Part shown: in pieces, positions 1 through 5,488 of the stretch
Position numbering within the stretch: the first letter of the stretch is position 1
Layout of the letters: each line of letters begins with the position of its first letter
Source: Candidatus Altarchaeales archaeon
Lineage (GTDB): Archaea; Altiarchaeota; Altiarchaeia; IMC4; QMZM01
DNA: 5,543 bases
Reading direction: 5' to 3'
Assembly (NCBI GenBank): GCA_003663045.1
Contig: QMZG01000084.1
Location: 1 to 5,543, forward strand
The notes under the pieces: model-generated
What the model saw: the letters and a program-made list of their open reading frames with translations, nothing else
Databases searched by the model: none
Told to the model about the DNA's origin: nothing
Made by a program: the position numbers and the translations under genes

Positions 1-121
1 AACTCATGAGGCATATATCCATCATTGGAACTATGAAAGACCACATCAAGGAATCGGTTATTTAATACCTTGCGAACTATATTTTAAGGAAAAAGTGTAA
101 GGTATGTCACTGGATAGAACA
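1..121 (+). mobile_element. Right end of an insertion sequence (partial)
   Basis: The left edge carries the tail of a DDE-type transposase (2-100). The 21 bp after its stop, ending GGATAGAACA at 121, read on the other strand as TGTTCTATCC, which begins TG as many terminal inverted repeats of integrase-type elements do. The element boundary is therefore tentatively placed at 121, where an AT-only stretch starts. The left end lies outside the window, so neither the inverted-repeat partner nor a target duplication can be seen. The transposase call is firm; the exact border is a guess. Confidence 0.4.
2..100 (+). CDS. Transposase, integrase core domain, C-terminal fragment (5' end outside window)
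   Basis: The open frame entering at the left edge gives 32 residues and ends at TAA (98-100). It contains WNYERPHQGIGY followed by IPCELYF. This is the hallmark end of retroviral-integrase-like transposases of the IS3/IS481 type, where a YN-x-x-RPH-x-x-L/I-G-y-x-t-P-x-E motif closes the catalytic domain. The catalytic DDE residues would lie upstream and are not visible, so activity and exact family cannot be judged. The gene seems to be cut only by the window edge, since the tail reads in frame and stops where such proteins usually stop. It points the same way as the PheT-like gene that begins 45 bp after its stop, so read-through transcription into that gene is possible. Confidence 0.75.
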   Translation, partial: THEAYIHHWNYERPHQGIGYLIPCELYFKEKV

Positions 122-144
122 AAATTAAATTAAACTAAATTAAA
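122..144 (+). promoter_or_regulatory. AT-only leader before the PheT-like gene; possible leaderless start
   Basis: The 23 bp before the ATG at 145 are made of A and T with a single C and carry repeated TAAATTAAA-like units. There is no Shine-Dalgarno sequence. An archaeal TATA box for a leaderless start should sit about 25-30 nt upstream, around 115-122. That places it at or across the proposed insertion-sequence end, with AAAATTAAAT (121-130) as the nearest AT-rich candidate. Whether the native promoter survives is uncertain. Confidence 0.3.
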
Positions 145-945
145 ATGCCCACCGTAGAATTCAATTTTCGGGAACTCAACTCATTGCTGGGAAGAAGATT
201 TAAGCCACGGGAACTCACGCATAGAATTTCTATGTTGGGTGTGGATATTGAGAGTATAGACCATGATAAAATAATTATGGAGATCTTTCCGAACAGATCA
301 GACATGCTGAGTATAGTGGGGTTTGCAAGGGCATTAAAGGGAACCTTGGAAATTGAAAAAGGGCTTCCCGTTTATAGTACAGAGGATTCTGGGATCAAAC
401 TCTTTGTTGACACATCGGTTAATGGAGTGAGGCCATTCATAGTGGCAGGAATTGTTAGAGAAATTTCATTTACCGAGGAAAAATTAGTCTCTCTGATGGA
501 CATTCAGGAAAAGTTGCATATCACTCACGGAAGAAATAGGAAGAAGGTGGCTATAGGAGTCCATGATATGTCCAGGATAGAGGCACCTTTTTTCTATAAG
601 GCTGTTAATCCCACTGAGATATCCTTTATCCCTTTGGATATGAAAGAGGAATTAAATCTAAATGAAATTCTGGAAAAACATCCCAAGGGAAGGGACTATG
701 CATGGATACTTGAAGGTCTTGAGAGATACCCTATAATCCTCGACAAGAACAAAAATGTTCTTTCCTTTCCTCCGATAATCAATGGCGAATTAACCAGGGT
801 TAGTGAATCCACTACAGATATTTTTATCGAGGTCACGGGCCTGGATCAAAGGGCAGTAAATCAGGCACTAAACATTATTGTTACATCTATTTTGGATAGG
901 GGAGGAAAAGCATATACTGTGGAGATTTTAGAGATAAAGAAATAA
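145..945 (+). CDS. pheT: Phenylalanyl-tRNA synthetase beta subunit, N-terminal half only (B1 + B3/4 editing domain)
   Basis: The 266-residue product matches the N-terminal half of archaeal PheT, which is normally about 550 residues. Residues 1-80 form the B1 domain, starting MPTVEFNFRELNSLLG and containing EIFPNRSDMLSIVGFARAL (46-64). Residues about 85-260 form the B3/4 domain, with KVAIGVHD (134-141), EKHPKGRDYAWILEG (177-191), VLSFPPIINGELTRV (205-219) and DIFIEVTG (225-232). In intact PheRS, B3/4 hydrolyses Tyr mischarged on tRNA-Phe. The frame ends TVEILEIKK-stop exactly where B5 should start. The B5 and B6/7 domains needed to build the alpha2-beta2 synthetase are absent here, and no remnant follows before the convergent gene 15 bp away. 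There are no internal stops and the motifs are intact, so decay is not evident. It may be one part of a split PheT, a free-standing editing factor, or a truncated duplicate. The ATG at 145 matches the family start; no Shine-Dalgarno is present. Homology is certain, role is not. Confidence 0.85.
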   Translation: MPTVEFNFRELNSLLGRRFKPRELTHRISMLGVDIESIDHDKIIMEIFPNRSDMLSIVGFARALKGTLEIEKGLPVYSTEDSGIKLFVDTSVNGVRPFIVAGIVREISFTEEKLVSLMDIQEKLHITHGRNRKKVAIGVHDMSRIEAPFFYKAVNPTEISFIPLDMKEELNLNEILEKHPKGRDYAWILEGLERYPIILDKNKNVLSFPPIINGELTRVSESTTDIFIEVTGLDQRAVNQALNIIVTSILDRGGKAYTVEILEIKK

Positions 946-960
946 AAATAAGAAAAAGAA
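936..960 (-). terminator. Oligo-T terminator for the minus-strand membrane-protein group
   Basis: Read on the minus strand, the 25 bp just past the DUF4870 stop codon are almost pure pyrimidine and A, with two runs of five T and several TTT triplets. Archaeal RNA polymerase terminates at such T-rich tracts without a hairpin. The tract overlaps the last codons of the convergent PheT-like gene. This is a prediction from composition and position only. Confidence 0.45.
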
Positions 961-1282
961 TTATTTAGAGAGATAATCTCCTATCACTATATACCTGAAA
1001 TCCTTTTTCTGATATGTTTCATAGGCCCCATAGAGACCATAAATTACTGCGACTAAACCTAGCAATAGAATTACTGGCATTAATAAAAATCCGATAAGTA
1101 CAAAACTTAGAATAATCGCAATTATCCACAGTGTAGTAAATCCAACTGCCACTATCAATTGATAAACTAGGGCCTGTCACGGTAATAAGTATTCCCGCGT
1201 GGGCAATCGCAGCCATCAGATTCTCATCCTTCACTCCAGTAGTTGATGCTTCAGATTTTGTTTCTTCTTCGGATGTTTCCAT
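961..1282 (-). pseudogene. DUF4870-family small membrane protein, disrupted by internal deletion with frameshift
   Basis: Two overlapping minus-strand frames together give one DUF4870-like protein. The first (from 1282) has a Glu/Ser/Thr-rich N-tail, then ENLMAAIAHAGILITVTGP, the usual first membrane segment. The second, to the TAA at 961, reads ALVYQLIVAVGFTTLW, two further membrane segments (FVLIGFLLMPVILLLGLVAVIYG) and the typical end KKDFRYIVIGDYLSK. The central stretch normally between GP and QALVYQ, usually a charged KKD/E-S-x-F-V-x-x-H loop of about 20 residues, is missing. The frames meet at the 7-mer CAGGCCC (1176-1170), which reads T-G-P in one frame and Q-A-L in the other. The ATG at 1282 is preferred because GGTGAT, an archaeal Shine-Dalgarno match, lies 4 nt upstream. 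A GTG at 1291 (inside that ribosome site) would add three residues. The site overlaps the end of the upstream gene's region, suggesting coupled translation. Function of the family is unknown. A sequencing or assembly error cannot be excluded. Confidence 0.7.
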
Positions 1283-1286
1283 TTTT

Positions 1287-1292
1287 ATCACC
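1287..1292 (-). promoter_or_regulatory. Ribosome binding site GGTGAT of the DUF4870 gene
   Basis: GGTGAT on the minus strand matches the complement of the archaeal 16S rRNA 3' end (consensus GGAGGTGAT). It lies 4 nt before ATG 1282 and 2 nt after the stop codon of the cysteine-rich gene. It is the clearest Shine-Dalgarno in the window and is expected for an internal operon gene, while the first genes look leaderless. It decides the start at 1282 over the GTG at 1291. Confidence 0.55.
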
Positions 1293-1294
1293 GA

Positions 1295-2050
1295 TTACTT
1301 TCGTTTTTGATTCTTTTCTTCCTTATTTTTCTTTTCATCCCTTTTTCGCAATAAAAGGACAATTATGACAACGATGGCACCAATTATTAGTACAATTATT
1401 AGTAATGCAAAAAGACCAAAAAGAACGAAGGTAGTAATAATAGAACCAAGGATAGAACCAAAGAGCCCAGATATCGCACCCACCACCTTTTTTGATGCCT
1501 CCACACGTTTGAAATAATCTTCACACCCCTCTTTTATCCTTCCCCGATATTTCTGGCACTCTTGCCCGCTTTTGTTATTTTCAACAAATGGACCGAAACC
1601 ATACCTATTAGAAGCAGCTCTATAAGCACAATCCCTTTGGAATTCTTCTTTAACATTTAGGCAATAGTTCAGGTCTTTTATCCCGTTTTTTTGTATGTAG
1701 AATGCTATGCAATCTTTTTGATCTGTGTGGTGGAGAGAATAACAACTGGAGATATTCTTTGGATCCCTGTTATAAAGAACAAAGGTGAGACATCTGCCTC
1801 TATGTACCATGGGGATTTCATCGCATTGCTCTTCTTTATCAAAATATTGGAAGAATTTATCCAGACAATCCTCCTTAGTAGAGGTTCTACTTATTGAGAA
1901 ACAGTCACTGATGTTTACCGCATTGTTTAGATAACACCTGTCTCTTTCCCCGGGAGTGCGAATCTCTTCGCAATCTTCCAGTGACGCTGAAACCACAAGG
2001 GAAAAGCTAAACAACAAAAATGAAGCCACAAATAATGCTTTATATCTCAT
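1295..2050 (-). CDS. Cysteine-rich secreted protein with six CX10-11C units and C-terminal membrane anchor
   Basis: The 251-residue product has an N-terminal signal peptide: MRYK, a hydrophobic core at 5-20, and a likely cleavage site near VSA-S (22/23). The outer domain holds 12 cysteines at 27, 39, 50, 62, 76, 87, 103, 114, 130, 141, 165 and 176. They form six pairs, each with 10 or 11 residues between the cysteines; most pairs end in R/K/E-D/G/R-C, and C39 is followed by Y. Three N-x-S sequons (N46, N99, N159) could be glycosylated. A Gly-rich hydrophobic stretch (189-205) leads into a strong membrane segment (about 206-234) and a Lys/Arg/Glu-rich cytoplasmic tail. The layout indicates an outer-surface domain, perhaps disulfide-bonded, anchored in the cell membrane. 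Similar cysteine-spaced repeats are common in uncultured archaeal genomes, but I know no assigned function. It sits 21 bp after the DUF2085 gene and just before the DUF4870 gene, likely one operon. The ATG at 2050 is required by the signal peptide. Confidence 0.8.
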   Translation of the reverse strand: MRYKALFVASFLLFSFSLVVSASLEDCEEIRTPGERDRCYLNNAVNISDCFSISRTSTKEDCLDKFFQYFDKEEQCDEIPMVHRGRCLTFVLYNRDPKNISSCYSLHHTDQKDCIAFYIQKNGIKDLNYCLNVKEEFQRDCAYRAASNRYGFGPFVENNKSGQECQKYRGRIKEGCEDYFKRVEASKKVVGAISGLFGSILGSIITTFVLFGLFALLIIVLIIGAIVVIIVLLLRKRDEKKNKEEKNQKRK

Positions 2051-2065
2051 TTTATTTTGTCTTAA

Positions 2066-2075
2066 CTATATTTAA
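2066..2075 (-). promoter_or_regulatory. Possible TATA box before the cysteine-rich gene
   Basis: TTAAATATAG on the minus strand lies about 20-25 nt before ATG 2050, near the distance expected for a leaderless archaeal transcript. No Shine-Dalgarno precedes the gene. It overlaps the last codon of the DUF2085 gene, so the cysteine-rich gene may have its own promoter in addition to read-through. Confidence 0.3.
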
Positions 2076-2575
2076 CTAGATTTTTGATTGAATTGATTTC
2101 TTGTCTTCAACCAGCCCACAACCTCATAGATAATTGTGTTGTAGACGGGAATTATGTAGAGTGGTAGAATAATGCCAAAGATGCCGCCAGTTATGGCTCT
2201 AATCTGATTTGTACTCTCATAACTCGTCACTAATTGAATCCCACCATCCAAACCCATCGGGATTAGGGAAAGGATAAGAAGCCATTTACCGGGTGTTTCT
2301 TTATTGTCAATCCTCTTGAATAGGGGATAAATTAGCGATGTAATTAAGAATCCAAAGTAAATAGCGGTGCATCTTGCACATACTGCTAATTTATAGCCAA
2401 AAAGAAAAAAGGAGCGCTCTGGCAACTGATGGCACACGGGGGAAAATAAAAAGTAGATCAAGTTAGCGGCAAATTCCCGATGAATGCTCATAAGATATGG
2501 TGCAAGAATAATGAGAAAGCACCACATCAGAACCGGAAAAAGGAAGATTAAGTATGTCCTTTTTTTGTATATCAT
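2072..2575 (-). CDS. DUF2085 family membrane protein
   Basis: The 167-residue product shows the conserved marks of DUF2085: SPVCHQLPERSFFLFG (45-60), VCARCTAIYFG (65-75), MGLDGGIQLV (107-116) and ESTNQIRAITGG (120-131). Four or more membrane segments are visible at about 9-29, 67-87, 98-116 and 128-148, with a short hydrophobic stretch near 37-47. Cys48-His49 and the CxxC pair (Cys66, Cys69) could bind a metal or form a redox site, but the family has no established biochemical role. Length is typical. It is the first gene of the minus-strand group and is divergent from hisB. ATG 2575 is followed by a positively charged N-terminus (MIYKKR) leading into the first membrane helix, which supports this start. 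No Shine-Dalgarno is seen. Confidence 0.85.
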   Translation of the reverse strand: MIYKKRTYLIFLFPVLMWCFLIILAPYLMSIHREFAANLIYFLFSPVCHQLPERSFFLFGYKLAVCARCTAIYFGFLITSLIYPLFKRIDNKETPGKWLLILSLIPMGLDGGIQLVTSYESTNQIRAITGGIFGIILPLYIIPVYNTIIYEVVGWLKTRNQFNQKSS

Positions 2576-2637
2576 TTTATTAGATATATTATAGAGGAAA
2601 AGAAATATTAACTAAATTACTCTAAATTATGATGAAG
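2576..2637. promoter_or_regulatory. Divergent promoter region between DUF2085 gene and hisB
   Basis: This 62-bp region is strongly AT-rich and lies between two divergent start codons. It contains TATATTATA (2585-2593) and the palindrome AATATT (2604-2609). The palindrome's centre is about 31 bp from ATG 2575 on one side and about 31 bp from ATG 2638 on the other, a spacing that would give very short or no leaders in both directions. One shared TATA element serving both genes is possible; no operator repeat is obvious. Confidence 0.4.
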
Positions 2638-3222
2638 ATGAGAACCTCAAAAATAGAAAGGAAGACTAAGGAAACCCAGATTTCTTTAGAACTGAACTTG
2701 GACGGAACCGGAAGATCCGAAATTGATACACCACTAAAATTTCTGAATCACATGCTGGAGAATTTCTCCAAACATTCCAGGTTTGATTTGAGGATTATGG
2801 CAACCGGTGATGTGGAGGTTGACGACCATCATCTGGTGGAGGATATTGGAATCTGTTTGGGCATGGCTCTGGAAAAGGCATTAGGAGATAAAAGGGGAAT
2901 CTGTAGGATGGGCAATGCCTCCGTGCCATTAGATGACGCCCTTGCCACCGTTGCTTTGGATCTAAGCGGAAGAGGATATGCCAAGGTTGATATCCAATTT
3001 TCAGAATTCAAGGATGCCAAGCTTGGAGATTTAACCAAGGAAAATATTCCTCACTTTTTTGAATCCTTTGCCATGAACGGAAGATTCAATCTTCACATGA
3101 AGGTTGAGGGAAAGAACGACCATCACAAGGTAGAGGCCTGCTTTAAAGCTCTTGCGAAGGCATTATATGATGCCACCAGGATTATAGGGGAAGGGATCCC
3201 TTCTACAAAGGGGATGGTATGA
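2638..3222 (+). CDS. hisB: Imidazoleglycerol-phosphate dehydratase
   Basis: HisB removes water from imidazole-glycerol phosphate to give imidazole-acetol phosphate, the sixth step of histidine synthesis, in the cytoplasm. The 194-residue protein has the expected two-repeat plan. It starts MRTSKIERKTKETQISL and has FLNHMLENFSKHSRFDL (36-52 region, with H38 and H46), then the two metal-binding HHxxE motifs: DDHHLVEDIGI (H64, H65, E68) and NDHHKVEACFKA (H162, H163, E166). VPLDDALA, SGRGY and the family's closing IPSTKG are also present. All recognisable metal and substrate motifs are intact and length is normal for a monofunctional HisB, with no phosphatase fusion. Two further in-frame ATGs (2629, 2632) lie upstream. 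ATG 2638 is chosen because it aligns with the family's MR-x-x-K/E start and fits the TATA-like element, but 2629 remains possible. No other his genes are in the window. The stop codon is 3 bp from RuBisCO. Confidence 0.95.
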   Translation: MRTSKIERKTKETQISLELNLDGTGRSEIDTPLKFLNHMLENFSKHSRFDLRIMATGDVEVDDHHLVEDIGICLGMALEKALGDKRGICRMGNASVPLDDALATVALDLSGRGYAKVDIQFSEFKDAKLGDLTKENIPHFFESFAMNGRFNLHMKVEGKNDHHKVEACFKALAKALYDATRIIGEGIPSTKGMV

Positions 3223-3225
3223 AAA

Positions 3226-4455
3226 ATGCAAGGCTACATAGATCTAAATTACAAACTCGGAGAAGATGACATCATTGCTTCCTTCTATCTAGAACCAGCT
3301 GGGGGTTTGTCACTGGAACGGGCATCTGAATATATCGCTGCCGAATCTTCTATAGGCACGTGGACGGATATAAAGACAATGAAGCCGGAAATAACTGGGA
3401 AATTAAAGCCGAGTATTTTTGAGATAGATAAGGAAAAAAATGAGATTAAGATCGCATATCCATCCAAACTCTTTGAGTTGGGGAATATGCCACAGATTTT
3501 GAGCAGTGTAGCTGGAAATATCTTTGGTATGAGGTCTGTGAAAAATCTTCGTCTCCTAGATTTAATATTCCCAGGGTCTATCGTCAAATCCTTCAAGGGA
3601 CCAAGATTTGGGATTAACGAAATTAGGAAGATATTGAAGGTAAGGGATAGGCCTTTAGTGGGAACGATAATAAAGCCCAAACTTGGTCTCAATACCGAGG
3701 ATCATGCTCGTGTAGCATATGACTCATGGATGGGTGGCTGTGATCTTGTCAAGGATGATGAAAATCTCACAAATCAGGACTTCAATCCATTCGGCGACAG
3801 GATTATAAAAACCCTGGAGATGAGGGATAGGGCAGAGGAGGAAACGGGGGAAAAGAAGATATATATACCAAATATTACTGCAGAAACCGGGGAGATGATA
3901 CGTCGTGCAGAATTTGTCAGGGAAAATGGCTGTGAGTACGTGATGATCGATATCGTCACGGCGGGATTTTCGGCGGTTCAATCCCTGAGGGAAGAGGATT
4001 TAGACTTAGTAATACACGCTCACAGAGCCATGCACGCCGCCTTTACAAGAAATAAGAAGCATGGGATTTCTATGCTAGTTCTGGCAAAACTCTCGAGGAT
4101 TATTGGAGTGGATCAATTGCACATAGGAACGGCAGTGGGGAAGATGGAGGGTCCCAAAGAGGAGGTAATCGGGATTAAAAATGCTATTACCCAGGAATGT
4201 TTTGATCTAAAGCCAGTATTTCCCGTATGTTCGGGAGGCTTACACCCAGGCTTAGTTCCAGAGCTGGTTGAGATTCTTGGAAGGGATATCATCATACAGA
4301 TGGGCGGCGGAATTCACGGACATCCAGGTGGAACCAGGGATGGAGCATTGGCTGCTCGAGAATCCATAAATGCGGTTATGCAGGAAATCCCGTTGGAGGA
4401 ATATGCTAAAGATTATGAAGAATTGAGGGAAGCATTGGAGAAATGGGGGAAATAA
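3226..4455 (+). CDS. rbcL: Form III ribulose-1,5-bisphosphate carboxylase/oxygenase, large subunit
   Basis: The enzyme joins CO2 and ribulose-1,5-bisphosphate to give two 3-phosphoglycerates. In archaea it mainly serves nucleotide or PRPP salvage. All key residues of true RuBisCO are present (spinach numbers in brackets): E40 (60), T45-W46 (65-66), N98 (123), K150 and K152 in GTIIKPKLGL (175, 177), carbamylated K176 with D178-E179 in LVKDDENL (201, 203, 204), H264 and H266-R267 (292, 294, 295), H299 (327), loop-6 K306 in GTAVGKMEG (334), S336 (379) and GGG 360-362. It is not a RuBisCO-like protein. The IGTWTxIxTM and YVMIDIV styles and the lack of a small-subunit gene point to form III of methanogen type; the a/b/c subtype needs a tree. 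At 409 residues it is short for the family (about 420-445). The gap is mainly between K306 and S336. It starts 3 bp after hisB with only a weak GGGGATGG upstream, so translation is likely coupled. Confidence 0.95.
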   Translation: MQGYIDLNYKLGEDDIIASFYLEPAGGLSLERASEYIAAESSIGTWTDIKTMKPEITGKLKPSIFEIDKEKNEIKIAYPSKLFELGNMPQILSSVAGNIFGMRSVKNLRLLDLIFPGSIVKSFKGPRFGINEIRKILKVRDRPLVGTIIKPKLGLNTEDHARVAYDSWMGGCDLVKDDENLTNQDFNPFGDRIIKTLEMRDRAEEETGEKKIYIPNITAETGEMIRRAEFVRENGCEYVMIDIVTAGFSAVQSLREEDLDLVIHAHRAMHAAFTRNKKHGISMLVLAKLSRIIGVDQLHIGTAVGKMEGPKEEVIGIKNAITQECFDLKPVFPVCSGGLHPGLVPELVEILGRDIIIQMGGGIHGHPGGTRDGALAARESINAVMQEIPLEEYAKDYEELREALEKWGK

Positions 4456-4476
4456 TCAATCGATTCTTTGATAGTA

Positions 4477-5442
4477 TTATGAGTGAGTTCTATAATACTG
4501 CAGCGGATGTTTTACCCCGCATTCCGCCTTACAAAGACCATAGGATTTTATCTTTGCACAGGATGGACAGGAATATTTTGTGGTTCCTTTTTCCCCAGCC
4601 AAAAACCCCAATTGGTATCTTGTTTTTTCTTCACTGAAGTTCGGGTGTCTGGAGAATATTTTCACAACACCATCAACATTCAATCCAAGACCGAGAAAGA
4701 ACGTGCCTAAAGTGAACATCTCATTATGGGATGCATTTCCAGATTCCAGGGAGGCGAGCATGCCTTTTATGCAGGGTGGCAACGCTTTATTATCTATCTG
4801 TTCAATCTTGATATTCATCGGTTTTCTAAAGGCGCTAAATTCGCTGGAGATTTTTTTGGAGATCTCTTTGAATTCATTTGGAATTCCCCTAATGTCAACG
4901 GGCTCCATAATCCTAAGTCTGATAGCCTCTCTAAGCAATGGTAGGATTTCTGTTTCATCGATTTCCACATAACCCTTGTCCACGACCCTGTTTACAAGTT
5001 TCCATTTAGGATCTGATCTTACCAGATTTTTACAAAGCCTGAGATATTCCGAAAAATACACCCTGTTTTTTAGATGAAGGTTCAGATCCCGCATAATCTC
5101 ATTTAGAATTTCTCCCCTCTCATTTCTAAGAAATTGATAGGAATTTTCTGCTTCTACAGAGGCATATCTGGAAACAATGGCCATGTTCTTAGTGAGATTG
5201 ACAAGGATTCTGGCTATGGCATAACTCAATATACTGAGTTCTTGAGAGAGACCGTCTTCCAGATTGGGATTAATCCTCCCATTCAATGCATCCTGAACCC
5301 TCTGCCGTCCGAGATCAATACTTGCAGAATATATCGGATGGGTCTTGATCTCATCCAGCGTCAGATTTAACGAAGAAACGTAATCCTTGGCCTCTTTCAA
5401 AAATGGATACCTCGCAAGTTTCTCCAGATCAAATTCCTTCAT
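4477..5442 (-). CDS. priL: DNA primase large subunit, iron-sulfur protein
   Basis: PriL partners the catalytic subunit PriS to synthesise RNA primers at replication forks. The 321-residue protein has a helical N-terminal domain (about 1-205), including the region around SIDLGRQRVQDAL (41-53), which would dock with PriS. A C-terminal Fe-S domain follows from about 220. It contains LPPCIKGML (C224), FTLGTFFLGLGLN, FSRHPNFSEEKTRYQLGFLAG, then YSCPSCAKIKSYGLC and ECGVKHPLQYYR. C224, C295, C304 and C308 best match the four 4Fe-4S ligands; C292 is an extra nearby cysteine. Length is slightly short of the usual 340-400 residues. The gene converges on RuBisCO, whose stop is 21 bp away, so it belongs to a separate transcript. 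ATG 5442 is the first in-frame start after a noncoding AT-rich stretch; no Shine-Dalgarno precedes it. No priS is in the window. Confidence 0.93.
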   Translation of the reverse strand: MKEFDLEKLARYPFLKEAKDYVSSLNLTLDEIKTHPIYSASIDLGRQRVQDALNGRINPNLEDGLSQELSILSYAIARILVNLTKNMAIVSRYASVEAENSYQFLRNERGEILNEIMRDLNLHLKNRVYFSEYLRLCKNLVRSDPKWKLVNRVVDKGYVEIDETEILPLLREAIRLRIMEPVDIRGIPNEFKEISKKISSEFSAFRKPMNIKIEQIDNKALPPCIKGMLASLESGNASHNEMFTLGTFFLGLGLNVDGVVKIFSRHPNFSEEKTRYQLGFLAGEKGTTKYSCPSCAKIKSYGLCKAECGVKHPLQYYRTHS

Positions 5443-5467
5443 CTTAAATAAAAATAAGAATCAACAG

Positions 5468-5478
5468 CATTAATTTCA
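5468..5478 (-). promoter_or_regulatory. Possible TATA box of priL
   Basis: GAAATTAATGC on the minus strand is centred about 31 nt before ATG 5442, giving a predicted transcript with a leader of only a few bases. This agrees with the missing Shine-Dalgarno. The call rests on position and composition only. Confidence 0.3.
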
Positions 5479-5488
5479 ATCTTTATGG

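Noticed and set aside
133..142. AACTAAATTA shared upstream of the PheT-like gene (133-142) and hisB (2610-2619) as a common operator
   Set aside because: A 10-mer of mostly A and T in two AT-rich leaders is likely to occur by chance, and its distance to the start codons differs.
968..978. Short palindrome GAGATAATCTC as a hairpin terminator
   Set aside because: The stem is only five base pairs with a one-base loop, and it lies in the coding end of the DUF4870 gene.
1019..1291. The DUF4870 region as two genes or as a programmed frameshift
   Set aside because: The 90-residue frame loses family likeness after T-G-P, and the 65-residue frame would need a TTG start inside a conserved segment. 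A programmed frameshift would not explain the missing central 20 residues. One broken gene explains both.
1691..1897. Plus-strand ORF inside the cysteine-rich gene
   Set aside because: It is antisense to a gene with clear signal peptide, cysteine pattern and membrane anchor, and its translation shows no family features.
3285..3692. Minus-strand ORFs within RuBisCO (also near 3724-3981 and 4113-4295)
   Set aside because: They are antisense to strongly conserved RuBisCO coding sequence and show no recognisable domain.
4443..4972. Plus-strand ORFs opposite priL (4443-4637, 4483-4710, 4580-4972, 4726-4944)
   Set aside because: They lie antisense to priL, which carries the conserved Fe-S motifs; they overlap each other and look like chance open frames.
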